From NCBI RefSeq assembly GCF_019929665.1, contig NZ_JAHZPZ010000003.1, positions 124,001 through 188,000 of the forward strand: a stretch of 64,000 nt of DNA, read 5' to 3'. How positions within the stretch are numbered: position 1 is the first letter of the stretch; the number at the start of each line of letters is the position of its first letter. This stretch comes from Streptococcus infantis (lineage in GTDB: Bacteria > Bacillota > Bacilli > Lactobacillales > Streptococcaceae). The notes below the pieces were generated by a model. The model searched no databases. It was not told the DNA's origin and saw nothing but the letters and a program-made list of their open reading frames with translations. Positions 52,967 to 61,183 of this stretch are shown here, one piece after another. Both the position numbers and the translations under genes were made by a program.

Positions 52967-53277
52967 TGTCAGAACGTACGGCTTTACCGATTGGAAGTGT
53001 TGTTCGAGTGAGAGAAGGTGTAGAGCCTGTCATGATTGTTAATCATTGTCCAGTTACTGAAAAGGACGGCAAGCAAGGTTATTTTGACTTTGGAGCTGTC
53101 AGTCTTCCGCTAGGACTCATTAATCAAAACATTATCTTCTTTAACAAAGAGGATATAGATGAAGTTCTATTCTTTGGTTACATCGATCGTAGATTTCAAG
53201 ACTTTTTGAGTCGTTATGATGAGGAAGTCTCAAAAATCAGCTATGACCATTTCACCATAGAAGACTTCAAAAAATGA
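52966..53277 (+). CDS. DUF4176 protein (cassette 2)
   Basis: The 103-residue protein is identical to the cassette 1 copy except near the C terminus (ISYDHF for ITYDHF). It begins at an ATG overlapping the immunity gene stop and is followed by the same hairpin terminator. Confidence 0.85.
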   Translation: MSERTALPIGSVVRVREGVEPVMIVNHCPVTEKDGKQGYFDFGAVSLPLGLINQNIIFFNKEDIDEVLFFGYIDRRFQDFLSRYDEEVSKISYDHFTIEDFKK

Positions 53278-53282
53278 CATAC

Positions 53283-53311
53283 AAATCCTAGAATTTCATT
53301 CTAGGATTTTC
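53283..53311 (+). terminator. Terminator of cassette 2
   Basis: The same AAATCCTAGAAT hairpin as at 50917-50945, followed by the same extended -10 element at 53327-53335. Confidence 0.75.
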
Positions 53312-53326
53312 TATATGGTGAGAAAA

Positions 53327-53335
53327 TGTTATAAT
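53327..53335 (+). promoter_or_regulatory. Extended -10 in the linker before cassette 3
   Basis: TG-T-TATAAT, as in the previous linker. The linker after cassette 3 lacks it. Confidence 0.5.
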
Positions 53336-53373
53336 GAAGATTAGGTAGAATACCCACTGATGTAAACATAAAT

Positions 53374-54307
53374 ATCCAGACCTGACAATAGCTTACTCTG
53401 CTATTGGGGGTATGGTTGGCATCAGCAATCCTTCTTCCGCAGATATCAAAAGCTATAAGGAAGAAGCCCTGCAATCTCTTCGTACAACTGAAAGTCGGAT
53501 GGAATCATTTAATGGTGAACTGTTGGGGAGCGGCGTGACCACTACCCTCTCCACAATCGCAAGTGGTTTGAGTCGGTCTCGGAAAGCTGTTGGTATGACA
53601 GACCCTTATCACAATGTGGAAGCCCTTGCAATTTTTAAGGACACGAAGTTACGGGATCAACAGATCGAGAATTCTAAAACTCTACACGAAGAACTAATCC
53701 ATTATATTCGACATTATAATCCAGAAACGGCCTTTGACTTGAGCCAAATGAGTGGGCAGGAACTACAGACCTTGGGTCGTACGATCTCTCTTGCCTCCCA
53801 TGGAAATGGCGGTAAGAAACCTCAGGAACTGATTGATTTCTTGAAAGGGAATGAAGTTACGTTTGAGAAGGAGATAACAGTATATGACGATGGTCAACAC
53901 TACCTTAAGAGCAAAATCCAGATAAAAGGGCATTTTAAAGGGGAAAGTGCCATCACTTTTAACACTAAATATAAAGATGGTAAGTTAAGTCAAGAAGGAG
54001 AGTATAGCGTTGGAGGGCTGAGTACAGATTTTCTAGATGAAAAGGCCAATTATAAGACGAAGATAGGGTTAAAGGACTATTCTATAACGAGTGAGTTCAG
54101 TCTAGCAGACCAGATTAGTTCGAAGTACGGGAGACTCGCACCCAACCTTTCCATTGGCTTTGGTTATAAGAATCGCTCTCTTGAGGTTGGTACCAAGTCA
54201 GAAGATGGCTACCGCGTGACTTATGTGAAAGAGCATAATCAGGTCAAACAAGACTACGGAACAGTTAAAACGACCACTGAAACAGGGGTGAGAAGTGTGG
54301 ATCATCT
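53374..54307 (+). repeat. Cassette block A, copy 3
   Basis: Near-identical to 48648-49586 and 51003-51941. Confidence 0.9.
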
Positions 54308-54488
54308 CCAAAGGACATTTGACTATGTCGCAGAGCATCCGGTTGAGTCTGCGTTTGTTTTAGCTGCAGTAGGACTTTGTATAGTAGCAGCTCCAGTTGT
54401 AGGCTCGGCGCTAGGTGTTGCTGGATTTTTTGCAACAGCTGTTAGTGTTTTGATTGGGGTAGCATTATACAATGATAAAGGGGAGTAA
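53412..54488 (+). CDS. Headless LXG toxin module (cassette 3)
   Basis: The 358-residue frame begins at the internal MVGISNPS methionine. An in-frame TGA about 50 bases upstream rules out an earlier start, and the only ribosome binding site is a GGGGG two bases away. The middle matches copies 1 and 2. The tip after HLQRTFDYVAEHPV is distinct (ESAFVLAAVGLCIVAAPVVG...) and again Ala/Gly/Val-rich with two helices. As in cassette 2 the head is missing, so it is likely a silent reserve. Confidence 0.7.
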   Translation: MVGISNPSSADIKSYKEEALQSLRTTESRMESFNGELLGSGVTTTLSTIASGLSRSRKAVGMTDPYHNVEALAIFKDTKLRDQQIENSKTLHEELIHYIRHYNPETAFDLSQMSGQELQTLGRTISLASHGNGGKKPQELIDFLKGNEVTFEKEITVYDDGQHYLKSKIQIKGHFKGESAITFNTKYKDGKLSQEGEYSVGGLSTDFLDEKANYKTKIGLKDYSITSEFSLADQISSKYGRLAPNLSIGFGYKNRSLEVGTKSEDGYRVTYVKEHNQVKQDYGTVKTTTETGVRSVDHLQRTFDYVAEHPVESAFVLAAVGLCIVAAPVVGSALGVAGFFATAVSVLIGVALYNDKGE

Positions 54489-54491
54489 CAT

Positions 54492-55298
54492 ATGAAATTA
54501 GTAAAAAAAATAGTAAGTAGGGCGACAGAAAACACTCTTTTACAAATAGAGACTATTAGTCAACTTACTTCAATTCTAGGATTAGTTGTAGGAGTGTTAG
54601 CATTATGCTTAAATACTAAAAATGATACAAAAATATGGGCGATAATATTTATATCATTAATGTGGGTTGCTCTTATTTTAGTCATATATTTACGATTTAT
54701 TTCCAATAGAGTAATCTATTTAATGTTACATGAAGCTATCAATCTTGAACTGTATGAGACTATGTTCCAGGTTGAAGCAGAGAAATCTATCAAACCCTAT
54801 AAAGCAACGTACCAAGAAAATTTCCATTTTGTTAAGGGGCAAGTCAGTTTCCTAAAAGGAGATTTTCAGTCTGCAAAAGAAAATCTAGCAAAGATTAATT
54901 TTAAAAAAATTTGGAAGAGATTCAGGGGAGACTTATTTCTAAGAACAAGCTCCAATCAATTGCTAGTTTCCATTCATCTTCAAGATGCACAAGATATTGC
55001 TTTCTTTGAGGAACAATTGTCCAAGGCGCCAGATTCGAAAGGTGGTAAGGCTAAACTGGTTGCTCAAGCTCAAGCCATAAAAGACATTGTGTTTAATCAA
55101 GAAGTGAACGACTACTTCGATACCACTGAACCAGAAAATAAGTTAGCTCGAATCATGTTCTCTTATTACGGAGCTCTCAATGCCCAATTAAAAGGAGATG
55201 AAGCTCGTGCTCGCAGTTTGTTTGAAAGCATCGTCCATGAAAATCCAGAACTCTTTTATGTTCAGGAAGCGAAGAAATATTTAGAAGGAGAAAAGTGA
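54492..55298 (+). CDS. Membrane immunity-type protein (cassette 3)
   Basis: The 268-residue protein resembles the cassette 1 immunity protein, with the same first residues ([18 protein letters not shown]) and long shared helical part. The membrane hairpin (about 22-68) differs almost completely. Change concentrated in the membrane segments fits recognition of a membrane-inserted tip. It overlaps the DUF4176 gene by one base. Confidence 0.72.
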   Translation: MKLVKKIVSRATENTLLQIETISQLTSILGLVVGVLALCLNTKNDTKIWAIIFISLMWVALILVIYLRFISNRVIYLMLHEAINLELYETMFQVEAEKSIKPYKATYQENFHFVKGQVSFLKGDFQSAKENLAKINFKKIWKRFRGDLFLRTSSNQLLVSIHLQDAQDIAFFEEQLSKAPDSKGGKAKLVAQAQAIKDIVFNQEVNDYFDTTEPENKLARIMFSYYGALNAQLKGDEARARSLFESIVHENPELFYVQEAKKYLEGEK

Positions 55299-55609
55299 TG
55301 TCAGAACGTACAGCTTTACCGATTGGGAGTGTTGTTCGAGTGAGAGAAGGTGTAGAACCTGTCATGATTGTTAATCATTGTCCAGTTACCGAAAAAGACG
55401 GCAAGCAAGGTTATTTTGACTTTGGAGCTGTCAGTCTCCCAATAGGGCTTATTAATCAAAACATTATCTTCTTTAACAAAGAGGATATAGATGAAGTTCT
55501 ATTCTTTGGTTACATCGATCGTAGATTTCAAGACTTTTTGAGTCGTTATGATGAGGAAGTCTCAAAAATCACTTATGACCATTTCACCATAGAAGACTTC
55601 AAAAAATGA
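55298..55609 (+). CDS. DUF4176 protein (cassette 3)
   Basis: The 103-residue protein differs from cassette 1 at very few residues (LPIGL for LPLGL). I take the ATG at 55298, which overlaps the upstream stop as in the other cassettes, not the GTG three bases earlier. Confidence 0.85.
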   Translation: MSERTALPIGSVVRVREGVEPVMIVNHCPVTEKDGKQGYFDFGAVSLPIGLINQNIIFFNKEDIDEVLFFGYIDRRFQDFLSRYDEEVSKITYDHFTIEDFKK

Positions 55610-55613
55610 CATA

Positions 55614-55643
55614 CAAATCCTAGAATTTCATTCTAGGATTTTC
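55614..55643 (+). terminator. Terminator of cassette 3
   Basis: The third copy of the AAATCCTAGAAT hairpin. Similarity to the other linkers ends at GGTGAGAAAATG, about 55661. Confidence 0.75.
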
Positions 55644-55750
55644 TATATGGTGAGAAAATGAAACGACTAGAAATTTAGTATACAAGTCAGTACATAAGCA
55701 AGTTACGAATTGCTAAGTGTTATTCATAGAGTAAAGATTATAAGTATTCC

Positions 55751-55779
55751 TTGCTGGACTCTAGTATTCGTGGTATAAT
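55751..55779 (+). promoter_or_regulatory. Promoter of esaA
   Basis: TTGCTG (55751-55756), N17 and an extended -10 TATAAT (55774-55779). esaA is thus likely transcribed apart from the rest of the island. Confidence 0.6.
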
Positions 55780-55805
55780 AAAGAGATAAATGAGAGAGGT
55801 TTGTT

Positions 55806-58493
55806 ATGAAAAAAATAATTATAGGTAGTAGTGTTTTTGTAACTTTGTTGGTTGGTTCAGGGGCGACATTTATTTATTTAAAGAATCAAGAAATTTCTGT
55901 AACAAATAAGGTTAATGATCGTAAATTGAATATTGCTCTGGTAAATGAAGATGCTGGAGGGACATTAAATGGTAACGCCTATAACTTAGGAAACGATTTC
56001 ACAACCTTATTATCAAAAGATAGTACAAATCAATGGACTGTCATGACTCGTAATGTTGCTGAAAATCGATTTGAAAATGGATCGGTTGATGTAATTGTTT
56101 ATATCGAACAACAGTTTTCAGAAAAAATAGCTCAACTGGAAAGTTTTAATCCTGATAGAGCAAAGATAACTTATAAAACTAAATCAAATTTAGATCCAGT
56201 TAAATCTAAGAATGTTGAGCTACGAGTAGGTGAGCACCTTAATACTATTAACCAAAATGTTATAAAAATGTATTTTTCAAGTGTTATCAACAATTTAGAT
56301 GATGCTAAAAGAAATGTTGATAATATTGTAAATGAACAATCTGGCACGCATACAAAAATTTCTCAATATATCTATGGCCCGTCAAACGAAGCAAGTCAGT
56401 CTATGTTAAGCACTTTGGACTTGGCTTCAAATCTACAGAAAATGAATTCGTCTTATGAAGATTCTCAAAAGGCTTTTTCTGATTCTGTTGTTAGTCTTTT
56501 AAATAATACAGGGATAGGCTTAGACAAACAACTTACGGAAGTTAAAACTTATTTTGATTTTCAGAAGGGTATATTTGAGAAGAATGTCTTAACAACCAAT
56601 AACACATTGAAAGAACAGCATGAAGAAAATTCTAAAATTATAGATGGTTTAAATGATTCGATGCTTAAATCATTGTATCGATTTGGAAATAGTACAGCTG
56701 AGGAAAAATCTGAACAAGCTAAACTAGAAAATTTAGTAGCTGATTATCATAAGGTTATTGTTGATTATCAAGGTAAAACAAAAGATAGAAAAACTGAATT
56801 TGAACATCTCAAAACAGAATTAGAAGCAGAGAAAAAGAAAATATCACTCTTTTATTTTGGTAAAGAAGATGTTGATTTAAAATCGGACCTTACTTCGGAT
56901 GCTAAAGCAACACTTGTAGATCAGATTAATAAAAGTTTGATTACTGAAAATCACTTGCCTGAAACTTATCAAACTTTAATTCGTTCAAATCTAACAGATA
57001 TTAGTATTGAACCAACTGATTACCAAACTTTATTTAGTAAATTGGAGAAACTCAATGTTCTAACAGCTGATCAAGTTAAAGAATATAATGAAAAAATAGA
57101 TTTACTTAAGAATTATACTAAATTTGATAAGAAGGCTACTTCTATAAGTGGATTACCTGTTTTTGAATTTTTATCGATTGAAAATGATAAGCTCGATAAA
57201 GTAACAGAAACGATGGAATTGACAGTTAAATTACCCCAAGCTGAGTCTAAAACTGTCGAGGCATCTGTGACAAAACCATCAAGTAGTTCGCCTGAATCAT
57301 CAACGGTAGTTGAGGGTAGCGGAGTTTCTACCAGTTCTGAAGGGACAAAATATTTATCTCCTAAAGCTAAAGTTTATGTTACAGGAGATGCTACCTTAGT
57401 TGGAGGAGAGCAAACTATAACAGATGATAAGCCTTATACTATGACGGTTGAATATACTTTAGAACCACATTATGGGAAAAATGAAATTTCATTTGAAGTA
57501 CACATTGGTGAAACTACAATTCCTATCAAGAAAACTATTTATCGTAGTGATAAAGAAGAGTCAGATGTTTTAGTGAAAAAAGATTTAAAACATATTTTTG
57601 ATAAATTAAGTAAAATCGATCGTACAACTGGTATGATTCAAGCAATTTATGGAAGTCCAAGTAGTTCCTCTATTAATTTTTCTGCCTTATCACCAGATTC
57701 TGTTTACAATATGTATGGTAATATCAGTCGTGATGATATAGCGGCTCAGTTGTCAGAAGATCAAGTTGCTAAGTTTAAAGAGTCAGGTATAGCTTTGTTG
57801 GAACAAATTCAAAACTCTTTGGAGTCATTAGAAAAATCAAGTGACACATTGCCTGAATTGGCTGAATCTGAGTTACCAAATGATTATTTCAAAAATCAAA
57901 TTACAAACTTAGCTGATTGGTATAACAATTCGATTAAGACCTTATCAACCGAGTACGATAAGTGGAAGGAAACGAAAGCGAAACAATTGGAAGTGACGGG
58001 TACAGCTTCAGATGCTAATAGCGGAACATTAATAAATGATAGTGAGTCATCAAATCGCTTATATAGTTCAATTGAATCATTAGTGTCTACAACTTCTAAT
58101 GGATCAAAAGAAACTAGTCAAAATCATGAGGCGGTTGGAACTATGAAGGATCAGTTTACTCAATTTGTTGACCAAGTTCAGACTATTAAAGGTAATGTTG
58201 ATAAGACTATTTCAACTACGAATGATTTGATATCTAATGAAGCAGAAGTTATTCAAGGGAATAGAGACTACGCAGAGTCCTTTAAAACTGTTATGAAGAA
58301 TATTCGTGATGGTGGAACGACCAATCAAAATGTGATGAATTTTTTATCTAATCCAATTGAAACTAAAAAAGAAACATATGAAGCGCCAATTTCAGTGGAT
58401 AATAACAGAGTATGGGTTATTTTAGCGATTATTTTGTCAGCAATTTCATCAGCAGGAATCACATATTGGTTGACAAAAGAAAAAGTCAAATAG
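55806..58493 (+). CDS. esaA: Type VII secretion protein EsaA (YueB family)
   Basis: The 895-residue protein has an N-terminal membrane helix (about 5-25), a very long extracellular part with coiled coils and beta segments, and one membrane helix at the end (about 868-888). The start motif LNIALVNEDAGG...NLGNDF is that of the YueB/EsaA/Pip family. EsaA forms a dimeric extracellular arrow-like extension of the channel, and its relative YueB is a phage receptor. Only one C-terminal helix is visible, as in streptococcal forms, while staphylococcal EsaA has more. It lies after the toxin array with its own promoter. Confidence 0.93.
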   Translation: MKKIIIGSSVFVTLLVGSGATFIYLKNQEISVTNKVNDRKLNIALVNEDAGGTLNGNAYNLGNDFTTLLSKDSTNQWTVMTRNVAENRFENGSVDVIVYIEQQFSEKIAQLESFNPDRAKITYKTKSNLDPVKSKNVELRVGEHLNTINQNVIKMYFSSVINNLDDAKRNVDNIVNEQSGTHTKISQYIYGPSNEASQSMLSTLDLASNLQKMNSSYEDSQKAFSDSVVSLLNNTGIGLDKQLTEVKTYFDFQKGIFEKNVLTTNNTLKEQHEENSKIIDGLNDSMLKSLYRFGNSTAEEKSEQAKLENLVADYHKVIVDYQGKTKDRKTEFEHLKTELEAEKKKISLFYFGKEDVDLKSDLTSDAKATLVDQINKSLITENHLPETYQTLIRSNLTDISIEPTDYQTLFSKLEKLNVLTADQVKEYNEKIDLLKNYTKFDKKATSISGLPVFEFLSIENDKLDKVTETMELTVKLPQAESKTVEASVTKPSSSSPESSTVVEGSGVSTSSEGTKYLSPKAKVYVTGDATLVGGEQTITDDKPYTMTVEYTLEPHYGKNEISFEVHIGETTIPIKKTIYRSDKEESDVLVKKDLKHIFDKLSKIDRTTGMIQAIYGSPSSSSINFSALSPDSVYNMYGNISRDDIAAQLSEDQVAKFKESGIALLEQIQNSLESLEKSSDTLPELAESELPNDYFKNQITNLADWYNNSIKTLSTEYDKWKETKAKQLEVTGTASDANSGTLINDSESSNRLYSSIESLVSTTSNGSKETSQNHEAVGTMKDQFTQFVDQVQTIKGNVDKTISTTNDLISNEAEVIQGNRDYAESFKTVMKNIRDGGTTNQNVMNFLSNPIETKKETYEAPISVDNNRVWVILAIILSAISSAGITYWLTKEKVK

Positions 58494-58579
58494 TGTAGAT
58501 AATAAATCTCATAATGAAATAAGGTCAGGCAGAAAGTAAAATAAAAGAAACGTATATTATTAGGTGTTTAAAACCCCCT

Positions 58580-58715
58580 GCTTTAAAGCAATTCTTGAAT
58601 TTTCAAAATTCAATGTATTGCACTAAAAATTAACCGAATGACTACATTTTTTGTGAAATAAATTAGATGTTCGGATATATAGAAAACGCTCTAGTCATAT
58701 TGTCTAGGGCGTTTT
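58580..58715 (+). repeat. Right direct repeat of the type VII secretion island
   Basis: These 136 bp match 39354-39501, including the terminator hairpin (58682-58715), without the 12-bp internal duplication. The island between the repeats is about 19 kb. No integrase gene lies between them. The rest of the 58494-58801 gap shows nothing else. Confidence 0.85.
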
Positions 58716-58801
58716 CTATATTATAAAATTTATTCAATCTATTATTTAGATAATTTCTTATAAAAAAATGCTAGAAATTTTGTTTAAATGTTAAAACCAA
58801 C

Positions 58802-59647
58802 CTATATTTTGTCAGTTTTATTGGCAATTTCTTCTGCTATCTGTGATAACTCTTTACTATCAACTCCAGTTCCATAAATTGTAGCTTTATTAATGTTTAA
58901 TGAATTTAGATGTTTTCTTATTTCTACAGCTTTTTGGGGATTGATTTTAAGTGCTATACCAAAATCCGGAATTCTAGCAAACCAATCGGGAGATTTCAAG
59001 TGTCTAGCTTCATGAAGCGTAAATACACCAGATTGTCTAGAAATTCTTTGACACTGCAAATCCAGATTACTTTTGACCGCAAGTGGGCTAAGATTGAAGG
59101 GGGTATTATTTAAATCCTCAAACCACTCTGTAAAACACTCATCATTTAGTTCATCAACAATTAGAGGTTCTGTAATATGAATCTCATTCGAAACCACCCT
59201 TGAATATTCATTTAACTTATTAGGATGTAAAACATAAATGACTGGAAATGGGCCATCTTCAACATATTTATAGTTATCCAAAGCAAAATATAAAGCTACA
59301 AGAGGATCTGTAGACCAGTCTAGTGCAGGTGTTTGTAAACCATGATGTTGACCAATGAATGTATAATGGAATAAATTGAAATCAGAGTTATAATTTTTTT
59401 TATGTTTAAATTGATTTCTAAATTCTATAATCTCATCTTTAAAATTTATAAAATTTTTATACTTAATTGGGTGAACCTTATTATCAGCAGGCATATCTAA
59501 AATTTGATTCCTAAAAATATTAGGTCTTAAGGACCAAGAGTCATCTCGATGCCCTCTATACCAGAGTTCCGTATTAGATTCTAAACTATATTCTATAATA
59601 AAATCTATGTAATCTTTTAAACTATCTATTTCCTTTGTATATTTCAT
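58802..59647 (-). CDS. FRG domain-containing protein
   Basis: The 281-residue protein carries the FRG domain, named for its Phe/Trp-Arg-Gly motif: TELWYRGHRDDSWSLRPNIFR (about 24-44). Further conserved stretches are IGQHHGLQTPALDWSTDPLVALYFAL (about 103-128) and RISRQSGVFTLHE. FRG proteins are common in mobile and defence islands, but their activity is not settled. It is the last of the minus-strand genes, about 100 bases after the endonuclease-like gene. Confidence 0.85.
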   Translation of the reverse strand: MKYTKEIDSLKDYIDFIIEYSLESNTELWYRGHRDDSWSLRPNIFRNQILDMPADNKVHPIKYKNFINFKDEIIEFRNQFKHKKNYNSDFNLFHYTFIGQHHGLQTPALDWSTDPLVALYFALDNYKYVEDGPFPVIYVLHPNKLNEYSRVVSNEIHITEPLIVDELNDECFTEWFEDLNNTPFNLSPLAVKSNLDLQCQRISRQSGVFTLHEARHLKSPDWFARIPDFGIALKINPQKAVEIRKHLNSLNINKATIYGTGVDSKELSQIAEEIANKTDKI

Positions 59648-59749
59648 TGTTTAATTCCTCTCAATTATCAAAATAGTATTAGCTTTTTAATATATCCAAA
59701 CACAAAGTTGTAAAATTTCTTTTTTTATTGATATGTTTAATAATAACAT

Positions 59750-60439
59750 CTATTTACGGCATTCTGGAATAAAAACATGAGTAAAATCAGGATTTTCAGA
59801 AGGCCATTTTATGAATATTCTCCGACCGAATACGTTTTGATTAAACTTGATTTCTTCTATTTCATAGTATATTTCATCATCCATATTAGTACTTTTGTTT
59901 AAGAAATTTAAGATTTTTTGTTCAAATTTCAATTGTCCAGTATATGCTTTAGAATTTCTATTTGCTCTATAATCTTGAGGTGAGACGTTGCTTTTATTCC
60001 CTAGACCAAAAAATTGTTGAACTTTGAATCTATTTTCCTTAAGTTCATTCTCTGTAAGTAGGAATTTATCAAATGAATCGGCAATAAAATGCCCTTTGTC
60101 CTTAATGATCTCTTCTGAAGTAGAATTTATTTCAGTATTATTACTCCCAGTAATATTATGATTCACAATATTTAGGCTAGATACGAAATAGTTAGCGTTT
60201 GGTTTTTTTCTAAGTATAACCTTCCACATTATTGGATTGTCACGAAATAGAGGTGTTTTAACAACTTGACAATCCTCTTTTACACCATTTGAGAACGTGT
60301 AATATTGACCTTTTGTGATTTTCTTCATTTTCAAATTTTTAAATTCATAATTCCAACTACCAATGTTCAACTTACTACCATATTTGTTATGAATAAATGA
60401 TTCCAATGTGATTTCTAAATCGTTATTTTCTATTGTCAT
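59750..60439 (-). CDS. DNA/RNA non-specific endonuclease-like protein
   Basis: The 229-residue protein has a C-terminal half like Endonuclease_NS_2 (beta-beta-alpha metal fold). It shows KDKGHFIADSFD (about 114-125, catalytic His), then GNKSNVSPQDYRANRNSKAYTGQLKFE (Asn and the NR motif), then an IFIKWP strand. The N-terminal about 90 residues are not recognised. There is no signal peptide. A possible role is cell-killing or DNA-targeting defence, or it may be a toxin domain that has become separate. No immunity gene is obvious next to it. Confidence 0.6.
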   Translation of the reverse strand: MTIENNDLEITLESFIHNKYGSKLNIGSWNYEFKNLKMKKITKGQYYTFSNGVKEDCQVVKTPLFRDNPIMWKVILRKKPNANYFVSSLNIVNHNITGSNNTEINSTSEEIIKDKGHFIADSFDKFLLTENELKENRFKVQQFFGLGNKSNVSPQDYRANRNSKAYTGQLKFEQKILNFLNKSTNMDDEIYYEIEEIKFNQNVFGRRIFIKWPSENPDFTHVFIPECRK

Positions 60440-60516
60440 ACATTATTTACTCCTATTATTGATTTTTCTATTTCATTAAAATTTATTAATTAAGTTCAAT
60501 ACAGTTTTTACCAATT

Positions 60517-61167
60517 TTAAAGGCATTTGTATTTGTTGTCAAAAATTTTTTTTGAGTCAACAACAATTTGGAAAAGTTCATATTCAATCTCAGTAAAATA
60601 ACAAAATATCTCAGCACATTCAATTAAAGTAGGATTTAGTTTTTCTCTTGGGGGCAATCCAACTGAAAATTTAATTTTTCCTACTTGTTCAGAATGTTCG
60701 GACCAAAAGGCTTCATGAAATGCGACTTCAGACAAATGAACATAGCCAGATGATTTATTGTATATTTCTTCAATCTCAGGATAATACTCCGAAATTCTCT
60801 TCTTAAGATTGAAATCAGTCATCTTTCTGTTTTGATTATCTCTCATATTTCTAATAGTTTTGCCATTTAAACTCTCTTTAATAAAGGCTCTTCTATCCTT
60901 TGATATAAAAGCTGCGAAGACTCTCATAAGATTATCAAGTTGTGTTCGTACTAAAATTCCTACACAAGTCAGATTTCTCATTCTTAGTAAGTCTATTATT
61001 CCATCAATAAGTTGAACTCGTCTGTTGAGTGCTGAAAGAAAAAAAATATCATCCTCAGTAAGATTTTCACCAATAATACCTTCAGCTATTGTCTTTGATT
61101 TTTCACGATATTCTCTTAATTTATTGAAATATGTCTCTATTTCATTGAAATACTCATCATTTGTCAT
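60517..61167 (-). CDS. Uncharacterised helical protein, HEPN/DUF5677-like
   Basis: The 216-residue protein is predicted to be mostly helical. Two segments resemble the DUF5677/HEPN-like group: LVRTQLDNLMRVFAAFI (about 72-88) and SSGYVHLSEVAFHEAF (about 138-153), with spaced Arg and His. HEPN-fold proteins are often RNases in defence systems. The canonical Rx4-6H motif is not evident, so function stays open. It follows the kinase gene by 16 bases with an AGGAGG site, in the same operon. Confidence 0.5.
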   Translation of the reverse strand: MTNDEYFNEIETYFNKLREYREKSKTIAEGIIGENLTEDDIFFLSALNRRVQLIDGIIDLLRMRNLTCVGILVRTQLDNLMRVFAAFISKDRRAFIKESLNGKTIRNMRDNQNRKMTDFNLKKRISEYYPEIEEIYNKSSGYVHLSEVAFHEAFWSEHSEQVGKIKFSVGLPPREKLNPTLIECAEIFCYFTEIEYELFQIVVDSKKIFDNKYKCL

Positions 61168-61183
61168 TAGATTTCCTCCTAAT

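Noticed and set aside
50479..55365. Minus-strand 62-residue frames repeated in all three cassettes
   Set aside because: Their repetition follows from the repeated DNA; they are antisense to the immunity/DUF4176 junction and lack ribosome binding sites.
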